From PNAI01 sp964575715 (GTDB taxonomy: Bacteria; Pseudomonadota; Alphaproteobacteria; Rhizobiales; Xanthobacteraceae): a stretch of DNA of 56,316 nt. The notes under the pieces are model-generated. The model saw only the letters and a list, made by a program, of their open reading frames with translations, made no database searches and had not been told where the DNA came from. Where the stretch lies: positions 1-56,316 of the forward strand of contig CAZNSG010000090.1 of assembly GCA_964575715.1 (NCBI GenBank), in the 5' to 3' direction. Made by a program: the position numbers and the translations under genes. Position 1 is the stretch's first letter. Each line of letters opens with the position of its first letter. Shown one piece after another: positions 1-7,403 of the stretch.

Positions 1-186
1 ATAGAAATTGACTCTGGATCAAGGACTTAGCTTACCCTCGATGTGGAAGCAGCCAAGGTTCGGGGTTGGATGCAGACGCTGAAAAGACTCACCTTTTTGC
101 GTTCCTCCGCTGTGGTCGCACGAGATGTGTGAATATGACAGGTATTACGGGGAGAGGGGAAAGAGAGCGCGGTTGCAAACGCTGCT
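1..186. other. Gene-free left edge
   Basis: This stretch lies downstream of the leuB stop codon. I see no open reading frame with a convincing product, no RNA gene and no clear terminator hairpin. Confidence 0.5.
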
Positions 187-1299
187 TCAACCCGCGAGTT
201 TTTCCATCTCCGCAATAATCGCGGCGCCCATTTCGGCGGTGCCGACCAGCTTGCAGCCGGCCGACTTGATGTCGGCGGTGCGCAATCCCTTGGCGAGCGC
301 AGCCGCGATCGCGCCATCGATCAGATCGGCCTGCTTGCCCATGTTGAACGAATAGCGCAGCGCCATGCCGAAACTGGCGATCATCGCGATCGGATTGGCC
401 ACGCCTTGGCCGGCGATGTCGGGCGCGGAGCCATGCACCGGTTCGTAGAGCGCCTTGCGCTTGCGGGTTTTCGGGTCGACATCGCCGAGCGAGGCGGACG
501 GCAGCATGCCGAGCGAGCCGGTGAGCATGGCGGCCACGTCGGAGAGCACGTCGCCGAACAGATTGTCGGTGACGATGACGTCGAACTGTTTGGGGTCGCG
601 CACGAGCTGCATGGCGCCGGCATCGGCCAGCATGTGCTCCAGTTGCACATCCTTGAAATCGCGGGCGTGCGTCTGCGTCACCACCTCGTTCCACAGCACG
701 CCGGTCTTCATCACGTTGCGCTTCTCCATCGAGGTGACCTTGTTGCGCCGCTTGCGCGCCAGCTCGAAGCCGACGCGCGCAATGCGCTCGATCTCGTAGG
801 TGTCGTACACTTGCGTATCGATGGCGCGCTTCTGGCCGTTGCCGAGGTCGGTGATGGTTTTCGGCTCGCCGAAATAAACCCCGCCGGTGAGCTCGCGCAG
901 GATGATGATATCGAGCCCGTCCACCACTTCGCGCTTGAGCGAAGAGGACTCGGCAAGCGCGGGATAGCAGATCGCCGGCCGGATGTTGGCGAACAGGCCC
1001 AAATCCTTGCGCAGACGCAGCAGACCCGCTTCCGGGCGCACGTCATAGGGCACCTTGTCCCATTGCGGTCCGCCGACCGCGCCAAAAAGCACCGCGTCGG
1101 CCGCGGCTGCCTTGTCCATGGTGGCGTCGGTGATCGCGACCTTGTGGGCGTCGTAGCAGCAGCCGCCGGCCAGCGCCTCCTCGGTCTCGAACGTACCCAT
1201 GCCATGCGCGTTCATCCACGCGATGAGTTTTTTGAGCTCGGCCATCACTTCGGGACCGATGCCGTCGCCGGGGAGCAGAAGCAGCCTGTGGGTCGCCAT
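187..1299 (-). CDS. leuB: 3-isopropylmalate dehydrogenase
   Basis: The 370-residue product is the full family length. It catalyses the NAD-dependent oxidative decarboxylation of 3-isopropylmalate, the third step of leucine synthesis, in the cytoplasm. Visible family signatures are GDGIGPEV near residue 11, the substrate-loop segment ELTGGVYFGEPK, and the metal- and NAD-binding block NLFGDVLSDVAAMLTGSLGM followed by EPVHGSAPDIAGQG. The ATG at 1299 puts the glycine-rich start at the usual distance from the N-terminus. It appears monocistronic here: the upstream side holds a palindromic repeat and a divergent exporter. Isocitrate and tartrate dehydrogenases share the fold, but the ELTGGVYFG loop and the length favour LeuB. 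Confidence 0.96.
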   Translation of the reverse strand: MATHRLLLLPGDGIGPEVMAELKKLIAWMNAHGMGTFETEEALAGGCCYDAHKVAITDATMDKAAAADAVLFGAVGGPQWDKVPYDVRPEAGLLRLRKDLGLFANIRPAICYPALAESSSLKREVVDGLDIIILRELTGGVYFGEPKTITDLGNGQKRAIDTQVYDTYEIERIARVGFELARKRRNKVTSMEKRNVMKTGVLWNEVVTQTHARDFKDVQLEHMLADAGAMQLVRDPKQFDVIVTDNLFGDVLSDVAAMLTGSLGMLPSASLGDVDPKTRKRKALYEPVHGSAPDIAGQGVANPIAMIASFGMALRYSFNMGKQADLIDGAIAAALAKGLRTADIKSAGCKLVGTAEMGAAIIAEMEKLAG

Positions 1300-1335
1300 G
1301 AATGCACGCCTCGCTCACATTAACAACTTCAGTTT

Positions 1336-1474
1336 GTCATTCCGGAAGCCGAGCGCAGCTCGGCTGTCCGGAATCCATAATCCCGGTGCCAGAGATTACG
1401 AACAGACAGGGGTTATGGATTCCGGGCTCGCCACGCCTTCGCCCTTCGGGCTACGGCGGGCGCCCCGGAATGAC
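1336..1474. repeat. GTCATTCCGG palindromic repeat, copy 1
   Basis: The element starts with GTCATTCCGG and ends with CCGGAATGAC, so its ends are inverted repeats. Inside are GGAATCCATAATC and its mirror TTATGGATTCC. Related copies lie at 10162-10345, 11893-11993 and 30528-30755. It sits between the divergent leuB and EamA genes, so it may lie in or near their promoters. Such repeats are common in Hyphomicrobiales; I infer a non-autonomous, MITE-like or REP-like origin. Confidence 0.8.
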
Positions 1475-1585
1475 AGCGGAGAGGAGTGCTATCGGGCGGC
1501 GCGGGGATTGGCAAGGCGAGAGGTTCGGCGTCATAACGGGTCAACCTTGGTGCAGCCCCAAAGCCTGGTACGGACCCCGCAGCTC

Positions 1586-2446
1586 ATGACCGCCATCGCC
1601 CTTGCCTTTGCTGCGGCTGCCTTTCTCGGCGCAGCGCTGGTGCTCACGCAGTTCGGCCTGCGTTATGTGGCGCCGCTGCCCGGCGCGGCGATCAGCATTC
1701 CGGCGTTTACGCTGGCATTCATTTGCGCGGCGCCCCTGCTGCTGCGCGGCGAAACCATCGTATGGAGCGCGGTGCCGATCTTCGCCGCCGTCGGCCTGGT
1801 GTTTCCGGCGGTGCTCACCCTGCTCACCTTTGAGGGCAACCGCCTGCTCGGGCCGGTGATCACCGGCGCGCTCGGCAATCTCTCGCCGCTGTTCGCGGTG
1901 GCGCTGGCCGTGATCGTGCTGGGCGAACCGTTGCGGCCGCTGCAGCTGGCGGGGCTCTTGGTGATCGTGGCCGGCGTGGTGGTCATCACCGTGACGCGCC
2001 CGGCCGATGTGCGCGACTGGCGCCACTGGACACTGCTGCTGCCGCTCGCCGCCGCCGCCTTGCGCGGCCTGATGCAGCCCACCATCAAGCTCGGGCTCGA
2101 AATTTGGCCGAGCCCGCTCGCCGCAGGGCTGACCGGTTATATCGTCTCCGCGCTGGTGGTGCTCATATTTGCGCGGCTCAAGACCGGCCGCTTTATCGCC
2201 GAGGCACCGTTGCACGGGCGGCTGTGGTTCGTGGGCGTGGGGATGTGCAACGGGATCGGCGTACTGGCGATGTATGCCGCGCTCGGCAGCGGACCCGTCG
2301 CGCTGGTGGCGCCGCTGGTCGCCACTTATCCGCTGATGACGGTGGGCTTGGGCGCGCTGGTCCTGCGAAGGGTCGAGGGCGCTGCGCGGCTCGCCGCCGG
2401 ATCGGTGCTCACGGTGGCGGGCGTGATATTCCTGCTCGCCGGCTGA
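1586..2446 (+). CDS. EamA/DMT-family transporter
   Basis: The product is 286 residues with about ten hydrophobic segments in two halves, the usual two-EamA-domain architecture of drug/metabolite exporters in the inner membrane. The end of the first half, ITGALGNLSPLFAVALAVIV followed by LGEPLRPLQLAGLLVIVAG, is typical of the family. The frame stays open upstream to about 1199, but that part overlaps leuB and a repeat and is not hydrophobic. I therefore start at the ATG at 1586 (MTAIALAFAAAAFLGA), which begins directly in the first membrane segment. The substrate cannot be read from sequence. The TGA stop overlaps the first bases of a GCATGATCCCG repeat shared with the convergent msrP-like gene. 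Confidence 0.85.
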   Translation: MTAIALAFAAAAFLGAALVLTQFGLRYVAPLPGAAISIPAFTLAFICAAPLLLRGETIVWSAVPIFAAVGLVFPAVLTLLTFEGNRLLGPVITGALGNLSPLFAVALAVIVLGEPLRPLQLAGLLVIVAGVVVITVTRPADVRDWRHWTLLLPLAAAALRGLMQPTIKLGLEIWPSPLAAGLTGYIVSALVVLIFARLKTGRFIAEAPLHGRLWFVGVGMCNGIGVLAMYAALGSGPVALVAPLVATYPLMTVGLGALVLRRVEGAARLAAGSVLTVAGVIFLLAG

Positions 2447-2510
2447 GCATGATCCCGAAAAGTGGGAACCGGTTTTCGGATCAGATCATGCTCAAACAAA
2501 AAGCTAGAGC
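2445..2510. repeat. GCATGATCCCG hairpin repeat, copy 1 (convergent terminator)
   Basis: A palindromic element with arms GAGCATGATC and GATCATGCTC around CCGAAAAGTGGGAACCGG and TTTTCGG, followed by AAACAAAAAGCTAGAGC. It fills the whole gap between two convergent genes. The EamA stop TGA (2444-2446) overlaps its left end, and the stop of the opposing molybdoenzyme gene is the TAG read in reverse from its right end. Copies lie at 9233-9282 and 21781-21847. The position between converging stops suggests a bidirectional terminator; this is an inference. Confidence 0.8.
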
Positions 2511-3280
2511 CCGCTGAACCAGTTGTAGCCCTGGTCCTCCCAATAGCCGCCGGGATTATTGTTCTGCACGTAAATCGCCGTCACGTGCTTGGGATTCTTG
2601 AAGCCGAGCTTGGTCGGCATGCGGCATTTCATCGGGAAGCCGTATTTGCGCGGCAAGATCTCGTCGTCGAACTTGAACGTGAGCTGGGTCTGCGCATGCA
2701 GCGCGCTGGGCATGTCGATGGTGGTGGAATAGCCCTCGGCGCACCGGAACCAGACGTATTTCGCGCGCGTGTCCGCACCGAGCCGGCGCAGGAATTCGGC
2801 CAGCCGCACGCCGGTCCATTTGCCGATCGCGCTCCAGCCCTCGATGCAGATGTGGCGGGTGATTTGCGTCTCCAGCGGCAAGGCATAGAGCTGCGCGAGC
2901 GTCCACGGCTCCTTGTTGTCGATCAGCCCGCCGACCTCGAGCTTGAAATCGGCGCCATCGACCTCCGGCGCCTCGTCCTCGGGATAATAGGCGTTGAACG
3001 GGAACGGCCGCGTGATCGCGCTTGCGGGATAGCTCGGCGCGAGCTTGTTGGGATCGAACAGCCAGGCCTGCACGCGGTCATTGAACCGCGAGATTTTCAG
3101 CAGCACGCGCTCGGCGGAATTGCCATCGACGATGTCGCACCCGGCGAGCACCGCAAGCGCGCCCAGCGACATACCTCCGCGCAGGAACAGCCGCCGGGAC
3201 GGTGCGGGCAAGAGCTTCGCAGCATCCTTGATCAGCAGCTTGGGATCGACGCCGGGTATGGATCTGCGGATGCGCGACAT
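2504..3280 (-). CDS. Sulfite-oxidase-family molybdopterin oxidoreductase (MsrP/YedY-like)
   Basis: The 258-residue protein has a twin-arginine-type leader (SRRLFLRGG at 28-36, then a hydrophobic stretch), so export to the periplasm with cofactor bound is expected. The oxidoreductase molybdopterin-binding domain follows. Cys145 in RHICIEGWSAIGKW is the probable molybdenum thiolate ligand, and GFPMKCRMPTKLGFKNPKHV near the C-terminus is typical of the family. The group includes MsrP, which repairs oxidised methionine, but this protein is shorter and its partner is not an obvious MsrQ. The substrate therefore remains open. The downstream cytochrome b gene (3291-3944), ten bases away on the same strand, is the likely electron donor or acceptor. 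The stop codon lies inside a hairpin repeat. Confidence 0.85.
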   Translation of the reverse strand: MSRIRRSIPGVDPKLLIKDAAKLLPAPSRRLFLRGGMSLGALAVLAGCDIVDGNSAERVLLKISRFNDRVQAWLFDPNKLAPSYPASAITRPFPFNAYYPEDEAPEVDGADFKLEVGGLIDNKEPWTLAQLYALPLETQITRHICIEGWSAIGKWTGVRLAEFLRRLGADTRAKYVWFRCAEGYSTTIDMPSALHAQTQLTFKFDDEILPRKYGFPMKCRMPTKLGFKNPKHVTAIYVQNNNPGGYWEDQGYNWFSGL

Positions 3281-3290
3281 TGATTCATTC

Positions 3291-3944
3291 CTAGCGGCCG
3301 GTGATCATGGCACGCAGGCTCTTGGGCACGACGATGGCGAGCGCCACGTGCACGATCACAAAGCCGACGATCGCGGCCATGGCAAAGAAATGCACGTAGC
3401 GCGCCCCTTCGTAGCCGCCGAACACGGCGGCGAGTTCCTGCAGCTGCACCGGTTTCCAAAGCGCAAGGCCCGACAGTACGACGATAAGTCCGGCAACGAT
3501 CACGCCGGCATAGAGCAGCTTCTGAATGGCATTGTAGACCGAAAGATCTTCATACGAGAGCTTCAACGTGAGCGCCGCCTTGGCGTCGGCGATCACCTCG
3601 CGCAGCCGGATCGGCAGCAGCTTGCGCCGGAAATGGCCGGTCGCCAGACCGAGCACCCCATAGACCAGCCCGTTGATCGCCAGCAGCCACATGCCAGCGA
3701 AGTGCCAATTGAGCGCACCGGCGAGCCAGCCGCCGAGCGTGATCTGCGGGGGAAATTCGAACGCGAACAAGGGCGAGGCGTTGTAAATCTGCCAACCCGA
3801 GCCGATCATCACAACCATCGCAAGCGCGTTGATCCAATGCGTGATGCGCAGCCAGAGCGGGTGAATGCGGCGCGCCGCAGGTGCGGGGGCCGTGCCGCCG
3901 ATCCCGGCCGTTGTCGTGGTCATGGACGTTTGAGTCATGGACAT
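3291..3944 (-). CDS. Cytochrome b/b6-type membrane subunit, partner of the molybdoenzyme
   Basis: The 217-residue protein has about four transmembrane segments and histidines positioned for b-heme ligation: RITHWINA in helix 1, NWHFAGM in helix 2, ARYVHFFAM in helix 3 and FVIVHVALAI in helix 4. The pattern fits the NiFe-hydrogenase/thiosulfate-reductase cytochrome b family. It is transcribed just before the molybdoenzyme gene with ten bases between them, so the two probably form one membrane-linked redox pair passing electrons between the quinone pool and the periplasmic enzyme. The N-terminus (residues 1-25) is low-complexity, rich in Thr and Ala. An in-frame ATG two codons downstream is an alternative start. 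Confidence 0.85.
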   Translation of the reverse strand: MSMTQTSMTTTTAGIGGTAPAPAARRIHPLWLRITHWINALAMVVMIGSGWQIYNASPLFAFEFPPQITLGGWLAGALNWHFAGMWLLAINGLVYGVLGLATGHFRRKLLPIRLREVIADAKAALTLKLSYEDLSVYNAIQKLLYAGVIVAGLIVVLSGLALWKPVQLQELAAVFGGYEGARYVHFFAMAAIVGFVIVHVALAIVVPKSLRAMITGR

Positions 3945-4008
3945 TGCGTTAGCAGATTTCGATAGAATGCAGCATCAGAACTCCGTGACGGGGCCTATCG
4001 CTCGTAAG

Positions 4009-4175
4009 CTAGTGTCCCGAATCCGAAGTTCGCTTGAAATCACAGCACCCGCGTTAGCGAACTTCGGATTCAAAGGGACTCTAGTAATCTATGATTCTAG
4101 TGTGGTTTTGGTTCAGAAGTTCCCTTGACGGACTAAGCCGCGGGGATGAAGGGAACTTCTGAACCACCACACTAG
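4009..4175. repeat. CTAG-bounded double-hairpin repeat, copy 1
   Basis: Two long imperfect hairpins lie side by side, each bounded by CTAG. The first (4009-4084) has arms built on CCGAATCCGAAGTTCGCT and AGCGAACTTCGGATTC with a loop of about 21 bases. The second (4097-4175) has arms built on GGTTCAGAAGTTCCCTT and AAGGGAACTTCTGAACC with a loop of about 22 bases. A near-identical copy is at 25864-26029. This copy ends ten bases before the start codon of the mesaconyl-CoA hydratase gene, so that gene's leader or promoter must overlap or lie within it. No ORF is encoded. Confidence 0.9.
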
Positions 4176-4184
4176 AGGCACACC

Positions 4185-5234
4185 ATGACTAACACCGGAA
4201 CGGGCCGTTTTTTCGAAGATTTCAGTCTTGGTCAGGTTCTGCGGCACGCCACTCCGCGCACGGTGAGCATCGGCGATACCGCGCTCTATCTCGGACTGTT
4301 CGGCTCGCGTTTTGCGCTGCAATCGTCCGATGTCTTCGCGCGCGCCATCGGCTACCCGCGTGCGCCGGTCGACGATCTGCTGGTGTTCCACCTGGTGTTC
4401 GGCAAGACCGTACCCGATGTCTCGCTCAACGCGGTGGCCAATCTCGGCTATGCCAGCTGCCGTTTCCTTGCCCCGGTGTTTCCCGGCGACACGCTGTCGG
4501 CAATGTCCGAGGTGATTGGATTGAAGGAAAACTCCAACCGCAAGACCGGAATCGTGTATGTGCGCTCGCGCGGCTTTAATCAGGAAGGAATTGAGGTACT
4601 CGATTACGTGCGCTGGGTAATGGTGCGCAAACGCGACGAAGCGGCGGCAGCGCCGCAAGAACATGTTCCAACGCTGCCCCTCGCGGTCGATGGTGGCGCG
4701 CTCGGCGGTGCTTGCCCGCGAATCGATGTCAGCGCTTACGATTTCACGCTTGCCGGCAGTCCGCGCCGTTTTGGCGACTATGCGATCGGCGAGAAGATCG
4801 ACCATGGTGATGGAGTGACAATCGAGGAGGCCGAACACCAGATCGCAACGCGGCTCTACCAAAACACCGCGCGCATCCATTTCAACCAGTTCGCTGCGGC
4901 GCAAGATCGTTTTGGCCGCCGACTGGTCTACGGCGGGCATGTCATCTCAATTGCGCGCGCGCTCTCGTTCAATGGGCTCGCCAATGCTTTTCACATCGCT
5001 GCCATCAATGCTGGGCGGCATGTTGCACCGCTGTTCGCGGGTGCTACGGTTTACGCCTGGTCGGAGGTGCTCACGAAATGCGAACTGCGCGGGCGCGATG
5101 ATGTCGGCGCGATCCGGTTGCGCACCATCGCCGCTGAAGACAAGCCCTGTAATGATTATCCATGGAAGGTTGCCGACGATTATAATCCGGCTGTGAGACT
5201 CGAGCTCGACTATTGGGCGCTCATCCCGCGTTGA
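4185..5234 (+). CDS. mcd: Mesaconyl-CoA hydratase (double MaoC domain)
   Basis: The 349-residue protein matches the length and organisation of mesaconyl-CoA hydratase (beta-methylmalyl-CoA dehydratase) of the ethylmalonyl-CoA pathway. This enzyme interconverts mesaconyl-CoA and beta-methylmalyl-CoA when C2 or C1 units are assimilated. Strong family segments are FFEDFSLGQVLRHATPRTVS near the N-terminus, APVDDLLVFHLVFGKTVPDV around residue 62, and VIGLKENSNRKTGIVYVRS. A second hot-dog/MaoC-like half begins near residue 190. The ATG at 4185 is preceded by AGAGG. No other gene of the pathway is in the window. A general enoyl-CoA hydratase role is possible but less likely given the specific N-terminal blocks. 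Confidence 0.85.
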   Translation: MTNTGTGRFFEDFSLGQVLRHATPRTVSIGDTALYLGLFGSRFALQSSDVFARAIGYPRAPVDDLLVFHLVFGKTVPDVSLNAVANLGYASCRFLAPVFPGDTLSAMSEVIGLKENSNRKTGIVYVRSRGFNQEGIEVLDYVRWVMVRKRDEAAAAPQEHVPTLPLAVDGGALGGACPRIDVSAYDFTLAGSPRRFGDYAIGEKIDHGDGVTIEEAEHQIATRLYQNTARIHFNQFAAAQDRFGRRLVYGGHVISIARALSFNGLANAFHIAAINAGRHVAPLFAGATVYAWSEVLTKCELRGRDDVGAIRLRTIAAEDKPCNDYPWKVADDYNPAVRLELDYWALIPR

Positions 5235-5240
5235 AATGGT

Positions 5241-5472
5241 AATACCAACGGCGATAAGTAATGACCGTCATCCTGAGGTGGCCGCCATAAGCGCGTTAAC
5301 GCGCGTCTTCGACGCGCTATGGCGACCCTCGAAGGATGAGCGCCCACCGATCTCGGGTTTACCCGAGATCGGAATTTGGATGCGCAAGTAGGCCAAGACC
5401 GACTTGCGGTGGCTCGCTTCGCTCGCGCCTCAGGGTGACGGAGATGAGTCAGTGATTGCTGCCGCTGGTATA
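5241..5472. repeat. TACCAACGGCG-ended composite repeat, copy A
   Basis: The element starts with TACCAACGGCG and ends with GCCGCTGGTA, an imperfect terminal inverted repeat. Just inside are TGACCGTCATCCTGAGG and its mirror CCTCAGGGTGACGG. It contains smaller palindromes: GCCATAAGCGCGT...ACGCGCTATGGC (5284-5323) and CGATCTCGGGT-TT-ACCCGAGATCG (about 5348-5371). Related copies are at 10351-10636 and 56215 to the window end. It fills the space between the convergent hydratase and LysR genes. Confidence 0.85.
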
Positions 5473-5480
5473 AGAGCTAA

Positions 5481-6371
5481 TCAGCCCGCGCTCACGCGCA
5501 TATGCTCCACCAACTGCTGCGCATAGGGTGGCAGAGCATCGAAATCCCGCACGCAGATCGTGAGTTCGCGCAGCGCCCAGGCATCGGTGAGATCGACCGC
5601 CTTGATCGCCATGCTGGCCGCCGCCCGCCGCACCGTCGTGGCCGGCACAATGCCGACGCCGACATTGCATTCAACCAGCCGGCAGACCGCGTCAAAACTG
5701 CGCAATTGCACCCGCAGCTTGAGCGGACGCCCGACCCGGCCGGCTTTGTCGGCGAGAAATCGCTGCAGCGCGCTCGCCCGGTCGAGCCCGACAAAATCAT
5801 GGTCGAGAACATCGGCAAATCCGATCTTGGACCGGCGCGCGAGCGGATGATCGCGCGCAACCACGAGCACGAAACGGTCGCTGCGAAACGGATAGGTCGT
5901 CAGCCGGCCGGCATCGACGGTTCCAGCCACGATGCCGATGTCGCCAACGCCTTCCGCGATGAGGCCGACGATTTCGTCGCTCAAGCGCTCCTCGAGATCG
6001 ACGCTGACATGCGGATGGGCATTGAGGAAGGAACTAAGCGTCTCGGGCAAAAACTCCGTCAAGGCGTTGGTGTTGGAGAGCAACCTGACCTGGCCGGTTA
6101 GTCCGCCCGCATAGGCGCCGAGATCTTCGCGCAATCGTTCGGCCTGCGCCAGAATGACGCGCGCATGCTGGAGCAGCGTCCGCCCGGCCTGGGTCAGCGT
6201 GACGCCATGACGGCCGCGCACGAGCAACGGCGCACCGAGGGCTTTCTCCATGTTGCGGATTCGGGTGCTGGCCGCAGCGAGCGCGAGGTGCGCGCGCTCG
6301 GCGCCATGGGTGATGCTGCCGGCCTCGACGACATAGCGGAAAAGACTGAGATCGGTGAGATCGAATCGCAC
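5481..6371 (-). CDS. LysR-family transcriptional regulator
   Basis: The 296-residue protein has the standard LysR layout: an N-terminal winged helix-turn-helix (about residues 1-62, with AERAHLALAAASTRIRNMEK as the recognition region) and a periplasmic-binding-like effector domain from about residue 90. Translation starts at GTG (6371) with AAGGA upstream. A perfect 17-base palindrome (6383-6399) overlaps this ribosome-binding region, which suggests autoregulation. The gene is divergent from sdhC, so control of sdhCDAB is possible, although LysR proteins do not usually control sdh. The effector is not deducible. Confidence 0.9.
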   Translation of the reverse strand: MRFDLTDLSLFRYVVEAGSITHGAERAHLALAAASTRIRNMEKALGAPLLVRGRHGVTLTQAGRTLLQHARVILAQAERLREDLGAYAGGLTGQVRLLSNTNALTEFLPETLSSFLNAHPHVSVDLEERLSDEIVGLIAEGVGDIGIVAGTVDAGRLTTYPFRSDRFVLVVARDHPLARRSKIGFADVLDHDFVGLDRASALQRFLADKAGRVGRPLKLRVQLRSFDAVCRLVECNVGVGIVPATTVRRAAASMAIKAVDLTDAWALRELTICVRDFDALPPYAQQLVEHMRVSAG

Positions 6372-6382
6372 GAGAAGACATC

Positions 6383-6399
6383 CTTCGTATCTTACGAAG
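6383..6399. promoter_or_regulatory. Palindromic operator candidate at the lysR start
   Basis: CTTCGTA-TCT-TACGAAG is a perfect inverted repeat with seven-base arms and a three-base spacer. It begins twelve bases upstream of the GTG start of the LysR gene and overlaps its AAGGA ribosome-binding sequence. Its dyad form and position match autoregulatory LysR sites. Binding by this protein is inferred, not shown. Confidence 0.5.
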
Positions 6400-6594
6400 T
6401 CAGACTATATGAAATAATCATTGTTAGCCGTATTTTCTATGTCATGATTCGTCAATAACGAAGCGACGTCAAGAAGCCGATTGGCGGCTTCTGCCGCGCC
6501 GGTTCAAGCGGACATTTGTGAACATCCCTGCTTGCGGCACGTTGCGACCGCGACAGGCATCACATAAGAGATTGCCACCGCACTGAGATAACAC

Positions 6595-7002
6595 ATGGCT
6601 GATTCCGTGGCCCCTGTTGAGCGACCGCTCTCACCGCACCTGCAAATCTACCGCCCCACGCTGACGATGGTGATGTCCATCGTTCACCGGATCACCGGAG
6701 CTGCGCTCTATTTTGGCACGCTGCTGCTGGTGTGGTGCTTGATCGCGGCGGCGGCGGGCCCCAACGCCTATTCCGCGGTGCAGTGGTTCATGGAGACTTT
6801 GCCCGGACGTCTGATCCTGTTCGGATATACCTGGGCGCTATTGCATCACATGCTTGGCGGCATCCGGCACCTGATCTGGGATCTGGGCTATGGCTTTGGG
6901 CCGATCGAGCGCGAATGGCTCACGGTGGTGGCATTGGTTGGTTCGGTTGCATTGACGATTCTGCTTTGGCTTGTCGGCTATCTTGTGATGGGTGGGATCT
7001 GA
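6595..7002 (+). CDS. sdhC: Succinate dehydrogenase cytochrome b556 subunit
   Basis: The 135-residue integral membrane protein anchors complex II and takes part in quinone and heme b binding. Family signatures are RPLSPHLQIYRPTLTMVMSI near the N-terminus, with the SIVHRITGAALY segment, and the axial-heme histidine region LLHHMLGGIRHLIWD around residues 84-98. Three transmembrane helices are evident. The stop TGA overlaps the sdhD start by one base, and sdhD, sdhA and sdhB follow, so the four genes are almost certainly co-transcribed. A 223-base divergent region separates it from the LysR gene and must hold the promoter. Confidence 0.97.
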   Translation: MADSVAPVERPLSPHLQIYRPTLTMVMSIVHRITGAALYFGTLLLVWCLIAAAAGPNAYSAVQWFMETLPGRLILFGYTWALLHHMLGGIRHLIWDLGYGFGPIEREWLTVVALVGSVALTILLWLVGYLVMGGI

Positions 7003-7400
7003 TGGCGGACCACGAGCACGTTACCATGCGCACACCGCTCGGCCGCGTCCGCCACCTGGGCTCGGCACGATCGGGAACCCAGCATTTTTGGCGGCAGCGA
7101 TTGACGGCGGTCGCCGACGTGCCGCTCACCATCGCGGCCGTGGCTATTATCGTTTCCCTATTCGGGCGCAATCACGCCGCCGTGGTGAAAATCCTTGGCT
7201 CGCCGTTTGTCGCGATCGTGATGCTGCTGTTCATCGTTACCAGCCTCTATCACATGTGGCTCGGAATGCAGGTCATCATCGAGGATTACGTGCATGACGA
7301 ACGCCTCAAATTCATGACGCTGATGGCCAACACGTTCTTTTGCTGTGTGGTCGGAGTCACCGCGGTATTCGCCATACTCAACTTGTCATTCGGAGTATGA
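7002..7400 (+). CDS. sdhD: Succinate dehydrogenase hydrophobic membrane anchor subunit
   Basis: The 132-residue product starts at the ATG overlapping the sdhC stop (ATG 7002-7004, TGA 7000-7002); a longer upstream reading in this frame overlaps sdhC and is not used. It begins MRTPLGRVRHLGSARSGTQH after eight residues. HFWRQRLTAVADVPL and the helix segment SLYHMWLGMQVIIEDYVHDE are typical of alphaproteobacterial SdhD. The His in SLYHM is the probable heme b ligand and the DY in EDYVH is near the quinone site. Three membrane helices are visible. With SdhC it forms the membrane anchor of complex II. Confidence 0.95.
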   Translation: MADHEHVTMRTPLGRVRHLGSARSGTQHFWRQRLTAVADVPLTIAAVAIIVSLFGRNHAAVVKILGSPFVAIVMLLFIVTSLYHMWLGMQVIIEDYVHDERLKFMTLMANTFFCCVVGVTAVFAILNLSFGV

Positions 7401-7403
7401 GTG

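Noticed and set aside
406..1323. A 305-codon open frame antisense to leuB
   Set aside because: It mirrors the high-GC third-position bias of leuB on the opposite strand, is His/Arg-rich and has no recognisable domain.
4113..4940. A 275-codon minus-strand frame over the mesaconyl-CoA hydratase gene
   Set aside because: The plus-strand reading has family motifs over its whole length; the antisense reading has none and starts inside the gene.
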